This document shows, piece after piece, positions 1 to 11,800 of a stretch of DNA of 64,000 nucleotides. Every line of letters begins with the position of its first letter. Position 1 is the stretch's first letter. This DNA is from Batrachochytrium dendrobatidis JAM81 (Eukaryota > Chytridiomycota > Chytridiomycetes > Rhizophydiales). Below the pieces are notes generated by a model. The model was not told the origin of the DNA. It saw only the letters and a program-made list of their open reading frames with translations, and made no database searches. The translations under genes and the position numbers were made by a program. The stretch spans positions 1,240,001-1,304,000 of the forward strand of contig NW_006281105.1 in NCBI RefSeq assembly GCF_000203795.2, in the 5' to 3' direction.

Positions 1-1783
1 ATATTAAAAATATTGTCAAATCTAATATATGATGAAAATACTAACCTTGAAACAGCAACAAAGAGAAGCTGCTGTGTCTCGGCAGGAAATTGAATCTGAT
101 GATTTAAAAAAACTACCTCGACAGTCGGAAATCAAAGTTTTGAAGGATAAAATTGCGCAGGTATGCTTTCAATATGCATAAAATTCAACACTGATTGACA
201 AATCAGTAAAGTTAGTAATCTCAGTCTATACTATTGTACTTTTTAAGATAACAAGAAAATTGGAGGAGGAGCGTATTGCTGGGCAAAGCCTCAAATCAGA
301 CATCAGACTCGCTCAAAAGGCATTGCTGCTAGAAATTGGTGACGATGCTCCTATTCAAAATGTAAATGGCTTTAAAGGTCTAAAAATATACGCTTTATTT
401 TAACCTTGTTTTGTATACTGACAACTGATTGTTGGATACACATATCACTTGTACCACAGATTGTCAAGGGAGATGTAGGTGGATGGAAAGGTCGTGCCGA
501 GCAGATTGCCTTGCTCAAGGATAAAGTCAAGGAATTATCGCGTAAACTTGCCAGAATGTCATCCAACAGCAGGATATCCAATGCCAACTTTACTGGAGAA
601 GCTGATCATTACGATCTTAAAAATCGTGAATCCATTCAAAAGATTGAAAGCACACGCAAATCAGATTTGGATAAAGCCATTGCGGAGTTGGAACAATCAC
701 GCAGCAATACCAGTAGTATAAAATCAAAGTGTGATGCATTGGTGGCTCGCAACAGGTCAGCAGCATATTATATTACATTTTATTGATTTAAAGAATTGGA
801 TATTTACTAACCAGTATTTTACTGCAACACGTTTTGAAGAATTTTGGAAAGAGAGGTCAAAGATCTTCGAACCAAGATTGGTGTGTTATTGCGAAAAGGG
901 GAAAACGATGATCGTCTTATTCAAGCTCTAAAACAAGACGCTTTCAAAACAAAGGTAGTGTATTTTGTTTTGACTTGATAACATGGTGGTGTAGCGCATA
1001 GTTGATGCTAATCTTATTTCGGACTAGTCTGACGCGGAGCGCGGTCAAGCTGCAATATTTGATAGGTTGCGTCTGCTTTGTGCCGATCAAGAAGGACAGA
1101 TTCAGCAGTTGCAGACACAGTTACAGGAAGCCAGCAACACATCCGACTGCGTGAAAAAGCATTTTGCAACGCAAACAACTCCAGAAAATATAATACCTGC
1201 ATCAGAGCAAACTTCTCAGATGAATGGATTGCAATCAATAATTCACTCGTTAAAGCTAGAGATTGAATCACTACGAACATTGAATAGTGAGTTGGAACAG
1301 CGACTAAATATTTTTCCAAGTCCTAGCGTGAATTGTGAAATAGAAAGAAAAGCACCGAGTAGTTGTTTAAAAGACGGCAAGACTAAAAAGAGAACAACGA
1401 CAGAAGAACATGCAATACCCAAAGTAAGTCATAACTTTTTTACATTTCAATCTACGGTTTTAATCCATGATGGGATTGACCCAAATCATTTGCAATGTTT
1501 TCTTGTAGCAACAGGATGCGATTCGAATGCAAAACAAGCTTGATCTGTTAGTGAACGAGAATGAGGCTTTGAAAAGTAAGACATCCTATAACTGATTCAT
1601 TTGGATGTTTTCAGATAAAACTTGATCTGACCAACTGCACTGATATACCCAGTGTCAATTCAATCAATCAATGATGCCAAGGCAAAAGATCTAGACATGT
1701 ATAAAGAACTGTTAGATACCACTAGGTCCATGTTTGACAGAGATATAAAATCACTAGTAGATCGTCTAGAGCGCCAATCGTGA
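1..1783 (+). CDS. CCDC13-like coiled-coil protein, 5' partial, multi-exon
   Basis: Several exons can be joined into one charged, coiled-coil protein. The first visible exon seems to start after an acceptor near base 57 (TACTAAC branch-like site at 39-45), so the true start lies left of the window. A later exon pair reads ...EIGDDAPIQN then IVKGDVGGWKGRAEQIALL, which resembles the conserved core of CCDC13, a centriolar-satellite and ciliary-base protein. Further exons lie near 855-955, 1028-1422, 1515-1576 and 1641-1783; all are rich in K, E, Q and L with heptad-like spacing. The last exon ends RLERQS and TGA at 1781-1783. An alternative is that splicing at GTGACA (1780) extends the gene into coding-like fragments beyond. 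A CCDC13 homologue fits a zoospore-forming fungus. Family assignment is by recalled similarity; exon ends are approximate. Confidence 0.6.
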
Positions 1784-2885
1784 CAATAGAAAATAAAAAA
1801 TATCAAGGTATAATTTATTGTACAAAATATTAAAAAGTACAGGATCATCAGCAACAGATCTAGTCAGAAACAAAAGTTAGCGAACCGAATAGAAAAATGC
1901 TGAGCAATCATATCAGCTATTTACAGCTATGTTCACGTAAGATGAAACACTAAATAAGAGTATCGGATGTATAATAACAGCCAATCCCATAACTGATGCC
2001 AATCACCAAACATTGTGTTCTTTGAACTCTCTAGTTCATTAGTCTTCTAGTGGTTGGTATGAAAGCAACAACTGCATTGCCAAAATGTACAATCTTTTAA
2101 ACTAGAACGTACAAGGTTAAGATACAACAATGTGGAGTTGCATTGACAACAGCAAAACCCAATATATGGGTCAGTAGGAAATCACAATAAATATTTAATC
2201 ATTGCTTATTCCAAAGCAAGATAAAGTGTTCCATTTTACGTGAATATGGATGTAAAGTTTGAATTGCTCAGAAACCGGATTAATCTTTGAGCCATTAATT
2301 TGAGCAACTGTTCTTCTTTGTACAATCCACCTGCAGTTTAACTAATATATGCCATCAAACTCAAAAGTGATGTGGAGGAACAAACCACCACACACTTTAG
2401 ATACTGCACAAAACATTCTTGTAATAAGAATGCAGCACAAGTAAGTCTGGGCCATTAATTTAAGCGCAGGCCGAATTGTGCAAATACAAAACGATCAGTT
2501 CAAATCCCATATTAGTACTATTCCAGAGGTGGCAGACACACCTGAACCAGAAAACCTGATACAGGGGAATGCAGTTACTAGATATGCACAACACAGCAGC
2601 CCGATCAGAGAATGGATAATAACTGGTTATCATCATCGCAACAAAAGTTGTTTTAAACAGAAACATTGCGACTTTTAGACAACGCTTACCAAGATGTGCA
2701 GATTTGTTCAGAAACTTCAATTAGCAAAGAAAATTTAATTTTGGTGAACAACACAGGCAGCACAGCCAATCAGCAATGAAACCGAATTGTCCAATCAAAA
2801 TCCAGTGTCAAATGCCTGAGGGTATTGTTTGATAATCCATTACTTTAATGTGGACTAAAACAACTATCAGATTCCATTTTATATC
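1784..2885. other. Intergenic region with MITE copy and coding-like debris
   Basis: No intact gene is seen. A MITE copy lies at about 1927-2249. Around 2335-2830 there are short coding-like stretches on the + strand, for example an open frame at 2478-2678 and a frame after 2650 that read as low-complexity Q/N/S/T-rich protein, but stops and frame changes prevent a confident model. They could be decayed or alternatively spliced 3' exons of the CCDC13-like gene, displaced by the MITE. The last 100 bases would contain the RanGAP promoter. Confidence 0.4.
1927..2249. mobile_element. MITE-like element, copy 1 (about 320 bp)
   Basis: The left end reads TGTTCACGTAAGATGAAACAC and the right end GTGTTCCATTTTACGTGAATA, which are inverted copies of each other with a few mismatches. 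The sequence inside the left end (AAATAAGAGTAT...AATAACAGCCA) matches the reverse complement of the right inner part of the copy at 31495-31689. No open reading frame for a transposase is present, so it is non-autonomous. Confidence 0.65.
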
Positions 2886-4388
2886 ATGAAGGTCGAGTAT
2901 TGTTCATTGGTTGGCAAGGGCTTGAAACTCAATACTGTCGAGGATGTTGCTCAGTATGTGGCTGAAATAGAGGCTCTTGACGGCCTGACTACTGTGCGTT
3001 TAGGAGGCAACACTTTTGGAGTGGAGGCTGCGCGTGCCATTGCTGCTGCTCTCAAGAAAAAGGATCAACTCGAGGTAATTGAAAGTGGTTGGTGGTCATG
3101 TTGATGCGATTGGATACTGCAGATTTTTATGTAATCTGTATTTGGAAATGCACTAGTGTGTTTGATTTGTTTTTGTATCTATCGAGGCTTGTTACTAATA
3201 GATTGCTTTACAGGTTATTGGGTTTTCTGATATGTTCACTGGAAGATTGAAGGACGAAATTCCACTTGCTCTAGACGCCTTTGTCGAGGCATTTGAAGAC
3301 AAGGTCAGTATAGATTTGTCGTTGTATTTGTAATGTGGTTGGTTTATACAGCGAGCCGGTACTACACAGGATAGGCCGAGACTAATGCCAAATTTATCTC
3401 ATTAACCAACGAGCATTCCAACTACTGTTTAAAATGTACCAAATATGTTTAATCGAAACAAATTTAATATTAAATCTGCATTTAACTTTACTACACTTTA
3501 TAGAAACATCTTGTTGATTTGGATTTATCTGACAATGCATTTGGCCCTGCTGGTGCCAAACCACTCATGCGACTTCTGACTAATAATCGAAACATTGAAA
3601 CTCTACGTCTCAACAACAATGGTCTCGGAATCGAAGGTGGTCGTCTTGTTTCAGAAGCACTTATTGAAGCACAGAAGCTTAACGAGGCAGAATCACGTAT
3701 ATCGTCACTTAAAGTTGTGATTGTAGGACGAAACAGGCTTGAGAGTGCCGGTGCGGGACATTTTGCCAAAGCATTCGAAGCACATAAAAAGTCTTTACAT
3801 ACTGTACGCATGCCACAGAACAGTATTCGTCCTGAAGGAATCAGCAATCTGCTCACGTCATTGCGTCAATGCGACAAACTGGAGTATTTGGATCTGCAAG
3901 ACAATACGTTTACGCGTGAAGGATCGCTTGCATTAGCAGCAGGAATTCCTCACTGGCCCAATCTCCGAGTGCTTGACATTGGCGATTGTCTTCTCAAAAC
4001 ATCTGGTAGTGGAGCCATCATCAAAGCATTGACATCCGAAAGCACCAAATTGGAACATTTGAATCTCAGTTTTAACGAGATCAAGGAACCAGCTGCAATG
4101 CTCTTGGTTATGATGTTGGCCAACAAGACTTGTATCGAGTCTATCCAACTTAATGGAAATATTTTTGAAAGCGACTGTGACTCAGTAAATTCGATTCGCA
4201 GGATGTTGGAGACGTACGACAAGGGGGATGCTTTGGATGAGCTAGATGAGATGGAAGAGGAAGACCTGGATGAAAATGACAATGATCCAGATGGACACCT
4301 TCTCGGAGAACCGATTTTATCGGACAATCTTTCTGAAGAAGACGAGATTGAGAAACTGGCGAAAGATATCAATGAGCTGGTAGTGTAG
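2886..4388 (+). CDS. RNA1: Ran GTPase-activating protein (RanGAP1/Rna1)
   Basis: RanGAP stimulates GTP hydrolysis by Ran in the cytoplasm and so sets the direction of nuclear transport. Three exons, 2886-3074, 3214-3303 and 3504-4388, sum to 388 codons (387 residues plus stop), close to the roughly 386-residue fission yeast Rna1. The protein is built of leucine-rich repeats of the RanGAP type (LxxLxLxxNxxxxxGxxxLxxAL), and the first exon carries VRLGGNTFG, the region of the catalytic arginine. The C-terminal 60 residues are very acidic ([15 protein letters not shown]), as is typical of the family; no SUMO-target C-terminal domain of the animal type is present. Intron 1 has a clear TTACTAAT branch site at 3192-3199. 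Confident assignment. Confidence 0.95.
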
Positions 4389-4485
4389 ATCCGTAAGCTA
4401 ATCAAGACTTCCAATGTACAATCGAGTGTGATTTTATGGAGATTACCGAATGAAAAACACTTGGATTTGGAAGGTGAAACAGTAG

Positions 4486-4513
4486 TCACGTGTAGTGTAG
4501 TTTGATCACGTGT
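4486..4513. promoter_or_regulatory. Two TCACGTGT E-box sites spaced by 20 bp
   Basis: Identical octamers TCACGTGT occur at 4486-4493 and 4506-4513, exactly 20 bp apart, between the RanGAP stop (4388) and the MVP1 start (4572). CACGTG is the core for bHLH factors such as Cbf1 or the MiT/TFE class. They probably belong to the MVP1 promoter because a TATAAA follows. Confidence 0.5.
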
Positions 4514-4520
4514 GTAATCT

Positions 4521-4526
4521 TATAAA
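4521..4526 (+). promoter_or_regulatory. TATA-like box of MVP1
   Basis: TATAAA lies 46 bases before the ATG at 4572 and 8 bases after the second E-box. Position and context fit a core promoter with a short 5' leader. Confidence 0.4.
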
Positions 4527-4571
4527 CTCGCGGCGTCGAAACGAACAATTGCTCGGTTTCAATCATTGCAG

Positions 4572-7500
4572 ATGGCATTCTCTGCTGAGAACGACAGCGC
4601 ATACGGTTTTGGAAAGGGCTTGACCTCTCCTACCGATTTGGGCTACTCTATTCCCAAGGCCTCTCAGACTAAGAGCTCGCTAGTTGCGAACCCCTGGGAT
4701 ACTGAAAGTACTGCAGGTATGTCAAGTCTATTTTCACTTTATAGTCTGTAAATATCTCCATGCTTGAACTGCTCGATAAAGGTTTTTGCAGAAATACTTT
4801 CAACAATGGAATCAAGACGATTATTGTATAATGCGTAGATGGTGTTATGTATTCAAGCAACATTGATTTGGAATCACTTTACCGTCATCAAACATTCCTT
4901 TTAGCTGAAATCTACCAATTTGCTAAAATGTTTCGAGTATCAATGCTAAACATCACTAATGAACCCAACTGAATGCTATATATGTAGCCATACACAGATC
5001 ATTGAATCCTTCCGTAAACAACAATGACAGTGTATTTTCAGCACCTCTCCCTCGACAATCATCCCTCAGCGAGACTGAACAGCAACAGCTCAGGGATGCC
5101 TTTTCTTCGCGTCCAACATATCGTATGCCAGCCACTACTGTACTAGGTCATTCCGTTTTTTCTCCAGTCAATCGAATGATTCATGACGAAGTTTTGCATG
5201 AAAGTTCCAGTAGCATGGAGTCGCATTTATCTGCATATCTATCTCCAAGAACAACTCCGGCAGAACTAGAACAAGAAACCGACCCTTGGCGAAGTGTTGC
5301 ACAATCGTTTGATTTTTTAAATGGGAAAAATCACCCTAATACGTTCAATTCTATTTCATCATCAGATCCTTATAATAAAATTGAGGAATTGCGCCGTCGC
5401 TCATCCAACCTTCAATCAAATGGAAATGATGTTGAATTTAACTCAAAACCTGCAACTGGCCTTTCTTCATCCGTTCCTTCCACCTCAGATGCATGGCAAG
5501 ATTCTACTCCAACTTCAAAAAATATTATTGATCAGCGCTCGTCTGTTCAGTCTAATGGAAAATCTGTTTGTTTGAAGCCCTCTGTAAACTGGTCTGATGT
5601 AATTCCTCGTGTGGGTCCTCATATCCCACTTCCTATCGAGGAATTCCCTCAAGATACTATCGAGGTACTGTATCAATTGAACCTGCCAACATTTTTAAAA
5701 ACGCTAATTTTATGATTTTCATGGCATTGATTTGTGTTTATAATAACTGACTTTAGGTTGCAGTAGCACCTGAACGAGGAGGTTTTGTATTCAAGCATAT
5801 CAATTACACTGTGACTTCTCAGGTACTAAAGCGCTTAATTGTTTGACAAGTACTGTCTTGTTTCGGTATTATTCTGCTATACTGTTTTTACTAAACTCTT
5901 TGCATTTACGTTTTGTAGATTAGATCTAGTACAGTTCTTCGTAGATATTCCGAATTTTGGTGGTTAGCAGAAATTCTCACTAAGCGATATCCATACAGAA
6001 TTCGTAAGTCCGAGGCATTTACCCTTAATGAGTTGATTAGATACTTTGCATTAAGCTGACTAATAATTGCTTTTTCATGCACTTGTTTTTAGTTCCAGTT
6101 GTAAGTTGATATCATCACTGTTACTGGCATTATTTTGATACTAATGATTTTTTCAAAATGCACTGCCAACCCATTTGATTTACTTTTAGCTACCACCAAA
6201 AAAAGCTGTGGGAGGTAATTACTTTTTTGATAGATTTTAATTGCTAGACTACTTTATTCATCAAATATTTAATTTAGTGCATCAAGAATTTATTGAACAG
6301 AGACGACAAAGACTTGCACGATTTATTAATTTTGTTGTGAATCATCCCATTTTCAGAAAAGATGATATGGTGTTTATTTTCATGACATGGAATTCAGTAA
6401 GTATTTCCAGTTGATTTGATAGCCAGTCCTGTATAACTCAAATACATATCTTGCATAATATAAAACCTGCTGACACTGTTTTCCATATTTGAATGGCTAG
6501 GACATTCAATCTTTTCGAAATGCACAGCAAATATCTATCGAAGAAGAGGGTAGTTTATTGCAATTGACTGACACCATGAGGCAAAGTGTGCCGTTGGATG
6601 TTCACGATCGTCTTGCTGCATTCCAATCGAGTATAGACTTTCAATTACAACAAATACACGATCAGTGTGTAATTATGCAACGAATTATTCATAGAGCCCA
6701 AGGTGAGCATATGAACCTGTGTGGTGTGTTGCAACTGAGTGTTTTTGATTTTGTGATTGTACTCATAGGCATTGTATTTAGATACTTGCGTTGACTACGT
6801 TAAATATAGTGAATTTCTACGGTGCGTATATAATTTTATTTTTTTACTGATTTTCTTGAACACGCTTGCTTATGATGTTTTCAATGCGATGTATAGTGGG
6901 CTAGCTGAAAATCAGTATGTGGTAGATCCAAACTGTGAACACCATATCCGCACTGGACGCACATATAGACAAGTTGCAGGAATTCTCCAAAGCACAAGTC
7001 AGATTTACAAAGAGCAGGTATAACGATTTTGCCAGTGTTTAGTTGTTTCTATGATTCTTTTAATTGCTATACTTTATCATGTTTGTGCTCCAGGACAATC
7101 CGCAGTTATACTTATCTAATTTGATTGATCATTGATTTTTTCAGGCACAAATGACTTTAGTGGGTCTTATAGAAGGACTGCGATCACACTCTGAAATTTT
7201 AGTAGCATTTCATGATCTTCTTATTCGAACTGATAAAGTTCTTTCTGGATTATCAGTCGAAACTACAACGAAACGAATTCAGCTAAATCGTGCCAAACTG
7301 GCAGACTTGGCCAATAAAAAGGCCTCAACAAGGGAAATGGAGCGTTTATCTCATACCATTGACCAGGTAGGGTGAAGGCAGTTTGTATCCTCAAGCTCAA
7401 GATTTTGTATTGATGCTGACTCGATTTCCACCTTTTCCCATATATCTAGGATCAACGGGAACTTGAGTTTGAAAAGGCACAAGTCATCTTTATCCACTTT

Positions 7501-7727
7501 TGTGTGTGGAGCGAATTGCAATTGTATCATCGCTTGGAAGACCAAGTCACTAATCTGTACAAACAACATGCAAATGAGCAGATCCTTTCATATCGAAAAC
7601 ATTATGAAGTAATACTTTTAAAATCAAAATTGAACAATGCCACGTTTCGACTGTCTTTGCTTACTATATGCTTTTTAAAATGTATTAGATTTGGAGCGAT
7701 TTGGTCAACTCACCTGGATTTTGCTGA
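4572..7727 (+). CDS. MVP1: Sorting nexin MVP1/SNX8 (PX-BAR protein)
   Basis: MVP1/SNX8 binds PI3P and tubulates endosome membranes for retrograde sorting and recycling. Thirteen exons (4572-4716, 4988-5664, 5757-5822, 5919-6003, 6093-6100, 6190-6214, 6278-6396, 6501-6702, 6782-6821, 6897-7017, 7145-7366, 7450-7608, 7689-7727) sum to exactly 636 codons. An unstructured S/N-rich N terminus of about 270 residues precedes a PX domain with RRYSEFWWL (phosphoinositide-binding arginine and tyrosine) and RYPYRILPVLPPKK, the motif characteristic of Mvp1. A helical BAR-like C-terminal half follows and ends IWSDLVNSPGFC. The 8-base exon at 6093-6100 encodes part of the LPV motif. The start at 4572 is the first ATG after a TATA-like box. 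Confident assignment. Confidence 0.93.
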
Positions 7728-7893
7728 TTCCTACTATACCGACTTTTTTTGGAAAGCACTAAATACATGATATTCTATTTTTGACGTCTTATTTTTACAA
7801 AAGCATGTATATTTTGAAAAGTGGGAAATTTGATTTAAACTGCAAAATGCAATTCTGTAACGGATATTTTGAATCAATTGGCTGTTACCATCT

Positions 7894-8366
7894 TCATTTA
7901 TATTGAATCTTTATTTCTGGTCGTTGTGTCTCTTGTTGGAATTGCTCAACCTCTTGCTTTAGCTCTGGGTTTGCAAGTAAAGCTATCATGTTGACCCAGA
8001 GCAAATGAGTTGTCAACATACGACACGATTTGAACATTATCCAGCAGATATGCTTACCCACTGCAAATTCAGGCAAATTGACTGGTCGATGAACAAGCAC
8101 TTTTTGAATAAAGTATCCAATAATATTCCTGATTTCAGGATGCTGACGTATATAAAGTTCGTTTTCGATACGAAGCTGAATCTGTATACAATAAATACTA
8201 TTTCAGCACTCGACCATTGGATACAACGAAAATTGGTGACGACGTTGAAATTCACCTTGTCTTGGTCAAGCTGAGTTTGCATTTCTTTATTCAGTACAAT
8301 TTTTTTTGAGGTTGCATGTGCTACGACTTGATTGGTAAGCTCAAGATTTGGTGATGCTGTAGCCAT
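7894..8366 (-). CDS. RIIa-domain protein, RIIAD1-like (cilium-associated)
   Basis: Three exons on the minus strand (8256-8366, 8058-8181, 7894-7982) sum to 108 codons, giving a 107-residue protein. The middle exon reads LRIENELYIRQHPEIRNIIG followed by FIQKVLVHRPVNLPEFAV. This is the pattern of the RIIa/DPY-30-like dimerisation domain of RIIAD1 (xxxNExYLRxHPEVxxLIxxFxxxxLxxRPxxIxEFA). RIIa proteins dock A-kinase-anchoring-like helices, often in axonemal or ciliary complexes, so a flagellar role is plausible. The length is normal for the family. It is transcribed in the same direction as the helicase gene to its right. Good domain match; the exact cellular role is inferred. Confidence 0.75.
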
Positions 8367-8894
8367 TTTGGCTGAATTGGTTTATCTGGGCAAGATTCGT
8401 CAGTACTCGACGCGTTGACATGCAAGCGCTGTGGTGATAACAGACAGTAAACGAGGTGATTCAATTCATTCGCATTAATTACCCAAAAGCTATAAAGCAT
8501 GTTGATTTAAATTAATTTTACTATTCAAAATAAACAGATTGATTACTTGAGTTTGAGAAATAACGAGTATAAAGGTCTTTTTATAGACATATCAATTCCA
8601 TCAGCAAATCCAATGTTTCTTTTTTGGTGCAAAACTAACGGATTGCCAAATATTAACTTACAATTGAATTTAAATGCATAATCTATCAACAGATGATCAA
8701 ATTTTACACTTGTATTGCTCAATTTGAATATTGACATGTTTCCATCAATATCAGGGTTAGGGGTCAAATGGTTGAATTCATGGGTACTTGGTTGAAACTA
8801 TAATAAAGCTAGTTTTATTATAAATTGTATCCGAAGCAAAAACGAGTGGTGTTTCTCTATTCCTATAAGCTTGCTTTGATCAGGTCCTAAATAT
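8367..8894. other. Intergenic region between RIIAD1-like and RecQ4 genes
   Basis: This 528-base stretch would hold the promoter of the RIIAD1-like gene and the 3' end of the RecQ4 mRNA. A minus-strand open frame at 8543-8767 (about 74 codons) is not recognisable, has no splice partner and is probably chance. Nothing else is seen. Confidence 0.4.
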
Positions 8895-11800
8895 TTACCG
8901 ATTTTGCATGGCTTTACTAGCAAGTCTAGCAAGATCTTTAAAGTTGTAATACGGGTGCGAATTCCAGTGCTTGTTGGATAACCTAACCGTAAATATATAG
9001 TTAACTTCTAGTTTTAATTCTACGATCATAAAGTATCAGTAAAGAATACCATATTTTTGCTGGATACTTTGGACTAGAGAGACCATGAAAGATACGCGCA
9101 ACAGCTCGACCTATATATAATGCATCAAAAAATAGAGATCAGCCAAAGCTTTATTAAATGCTCAAGTCAGTGCTGATTATTTTGCCTCACCTGATGTAAC
9201 CTCGCTTAAATGTGCCTTGACAAACGATTTGATGGAAATCTCCACATTTATTTTTCTATAATGGATCAGTTTAGTCAAATCTAGTTGAAATCAGTCAAAT
9301 CTACACAATTGACTTACGCTAATTTCTGTTTTTCAATAAGTTCTGGGTCTCTAAAGCCCCATTTATCTCCTTCCAATTGATCTTTGCCTATCTCTGGCAA
9401 CTGGAAGTAGAGCATGATGCTATTCATCAATGTTTGCTGAGCAATTGGTAAACTTTCAGCTAATGTATTAGCTGCTGATTCGGATTCGTTGGTTATGCTA
9501 TTAGACGGTAAAGACGTGTCCATATCCAGTGGATCCCTTATGGCAGCATATAGTGTCTCGTATAGCTGTAACCCCCATAGAAACCAAAAAATGGCATTAG
9601 TATCTCAAAAAATCAGAAATTGAAGATCAACATTTTGCTTGTAAATTAATGTCAAACAGTGGTTGGCATATCATACGCTTACATAATCCAATTTCCACGC
9701 ACTTGCAGATTCAATTGCTGACATTTTTTTAAATAAACTATCGCATAAACCATCGAGAAAAGCCTGTTTCTCATTAGCATCTGTCCAAGCTCTATTAACT
9801 AGAATATTGAATGCTTTGTCGCCACTGTTAAATTTAAGTTCCTTGGATGCCTGATATTTCCACAATTCTGTGGCAACTGTTGACGGTTCAACACCTGCAG
9901 ACTCGGCAACCTTAAAAACTATAAATTAGACTTGAAAAATCATCGATTTCAAGTATTAATGGAAAACAAATCGATATTGGCTACCTTGAGGGTATCAAAT
10001 TCTAAACCGTATTTAATTGTGGAACCATGCACTCTTGCCCACCGAATCACATCAGAAGATTCGGCAAGTGTTTCCAACTTTGCTTTGCTGCAAAACAAGG
10101 TATATGTGGAACTCAAAGCTAGTCGATTTCAAAAATATTTACAAGGTGTTGGAAATGCGTTCAAATATCAAAACACAGGTAATATGAAAGTAATCACTTA
10201 CTAGGAAACACCTTGATGGGTGGGTTATCAGTGTCGCTCAACTCAATGTAGCTTAGCATTGTGGAAATGACACTTTCGCGTATATCTAGTTGGGATTCCA
10301 GATTCTGAATAGGCAGAATCAGACGAATAGAGTCATTAGCTTTAACATTTGCAGAACCAGCTCTATTGTCACGACATCCAGCACCGGGTTTTCCCGACTT
10401 GACGGGTGGAAACAGGACTTTCAACAAACGCCATATTCCTGCCTCATCTACGCCGTCTGAAAACACAAAACTACGATGTTTGACATAATCCTCCTGTACT
10501 AAAAACAAATTACAATAGGCTGGCTCTCCATTGCGGCCCGATCGTCCAATCTCCTGCATATAGTCCTCGATGCTTCTGGGCATAGAGTAATGAATCACAC
10601 TCCTGACATTTTGCTTGTTGATGCCTAGACCAAATGCAACGGTTGCTACAATAATGCGAAGTCGACCATGCTGAAAGCGAGATTGAACGTATTCACGTTG
10701 CTCAGGTGTTTTTCCAGCATGATAGGCATCAGCATCAAAGTCTCGTACACGGAGATACTGTGCAACTCGATCTGCTTGTGCCTAAAATATAGCATTGCCA
10801 TTTCAATACATGTGAGTAGTGCAAGTTTGTGAGGAATTAAACAAATAAATCAATAGCACTGTCACACTGTCACAGACCAAAAATCTGGTATCAAGTGACT
10901 TGCCTGAAACATGGTATAAACAATAATTGATTCAAGATTGCGATATGGAAGAGTGCGCAGCATATCAACCAAAGTGGCATCACGACTATCATCAGCCGAT
11001 ACAGGAGTTACAGACACATTTAAATTGTTTCGAATAATGGAAGGAGACACAATACAGCCATTTTCTTGGTCAATATTTAGCATGCCACATATGGATCGTC
11101 GTGTTGGAAGCGTGGCTGTAGCTGACAATGCGACAAAGCACTCAACACCGAGCGTTTTCTTTAGAATATTGTGCAGATGCAAATATGAAGGCCTTGTAAT
11201 AACATTAGAATACAATTAGCAACTTGATTTACATTACAACACAATGTATATACATAGTTTAATGAAATGGATATATGCACACATGCGACACGGCTTACCT
11301 AAAGTTGTGAGACCACTCAGAAAGGCAATGCGCTTCATCAATATATGCAATTTGAATAGGCATGATTTTCCCTGTTTGGATAAGCTCAACAAATGATGCG
11401 CTTTGCAGTCTTTCTGGAGCAACAAAAATAATATCTAATTCATTGAATTCAAGCTTTTTATAAATTTCTCGAGTGACTGATGCCTATTATACAGAGATTC
11501 AAACAATCAAAAGTACAAAGTTGGTATATTGGTCAATCCAAAACTAGAAACCTCAAATCACTAAGTCTTACTGATTGGTGACCGCTTGAAAGACAAGCAG
11601 CACGGATTCCAGCTGGCAGGCAACGCATCTGATCTCGCATCAATGAAATAGTTGGGGAAACAATGAGGATAAGAGACGGCTGAGCTTGAGGAATATGGCG
11701 AATAATGAATGCTGGGAGCTGGTAGCATAGTGATTTGCCGCCACCAGTAGGTAAAACTACCAACGTGCTTTTTCCTGATAGAATTCGAGCTATTGCTTCG

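Noticed and set aside
8543..8767. 74-codon minus-strand open frame downstream of RecQ4
   Set aside because: No recognisable motif, no ATG context or splice partner; the RecQ4 C terminus already ends at 8895.
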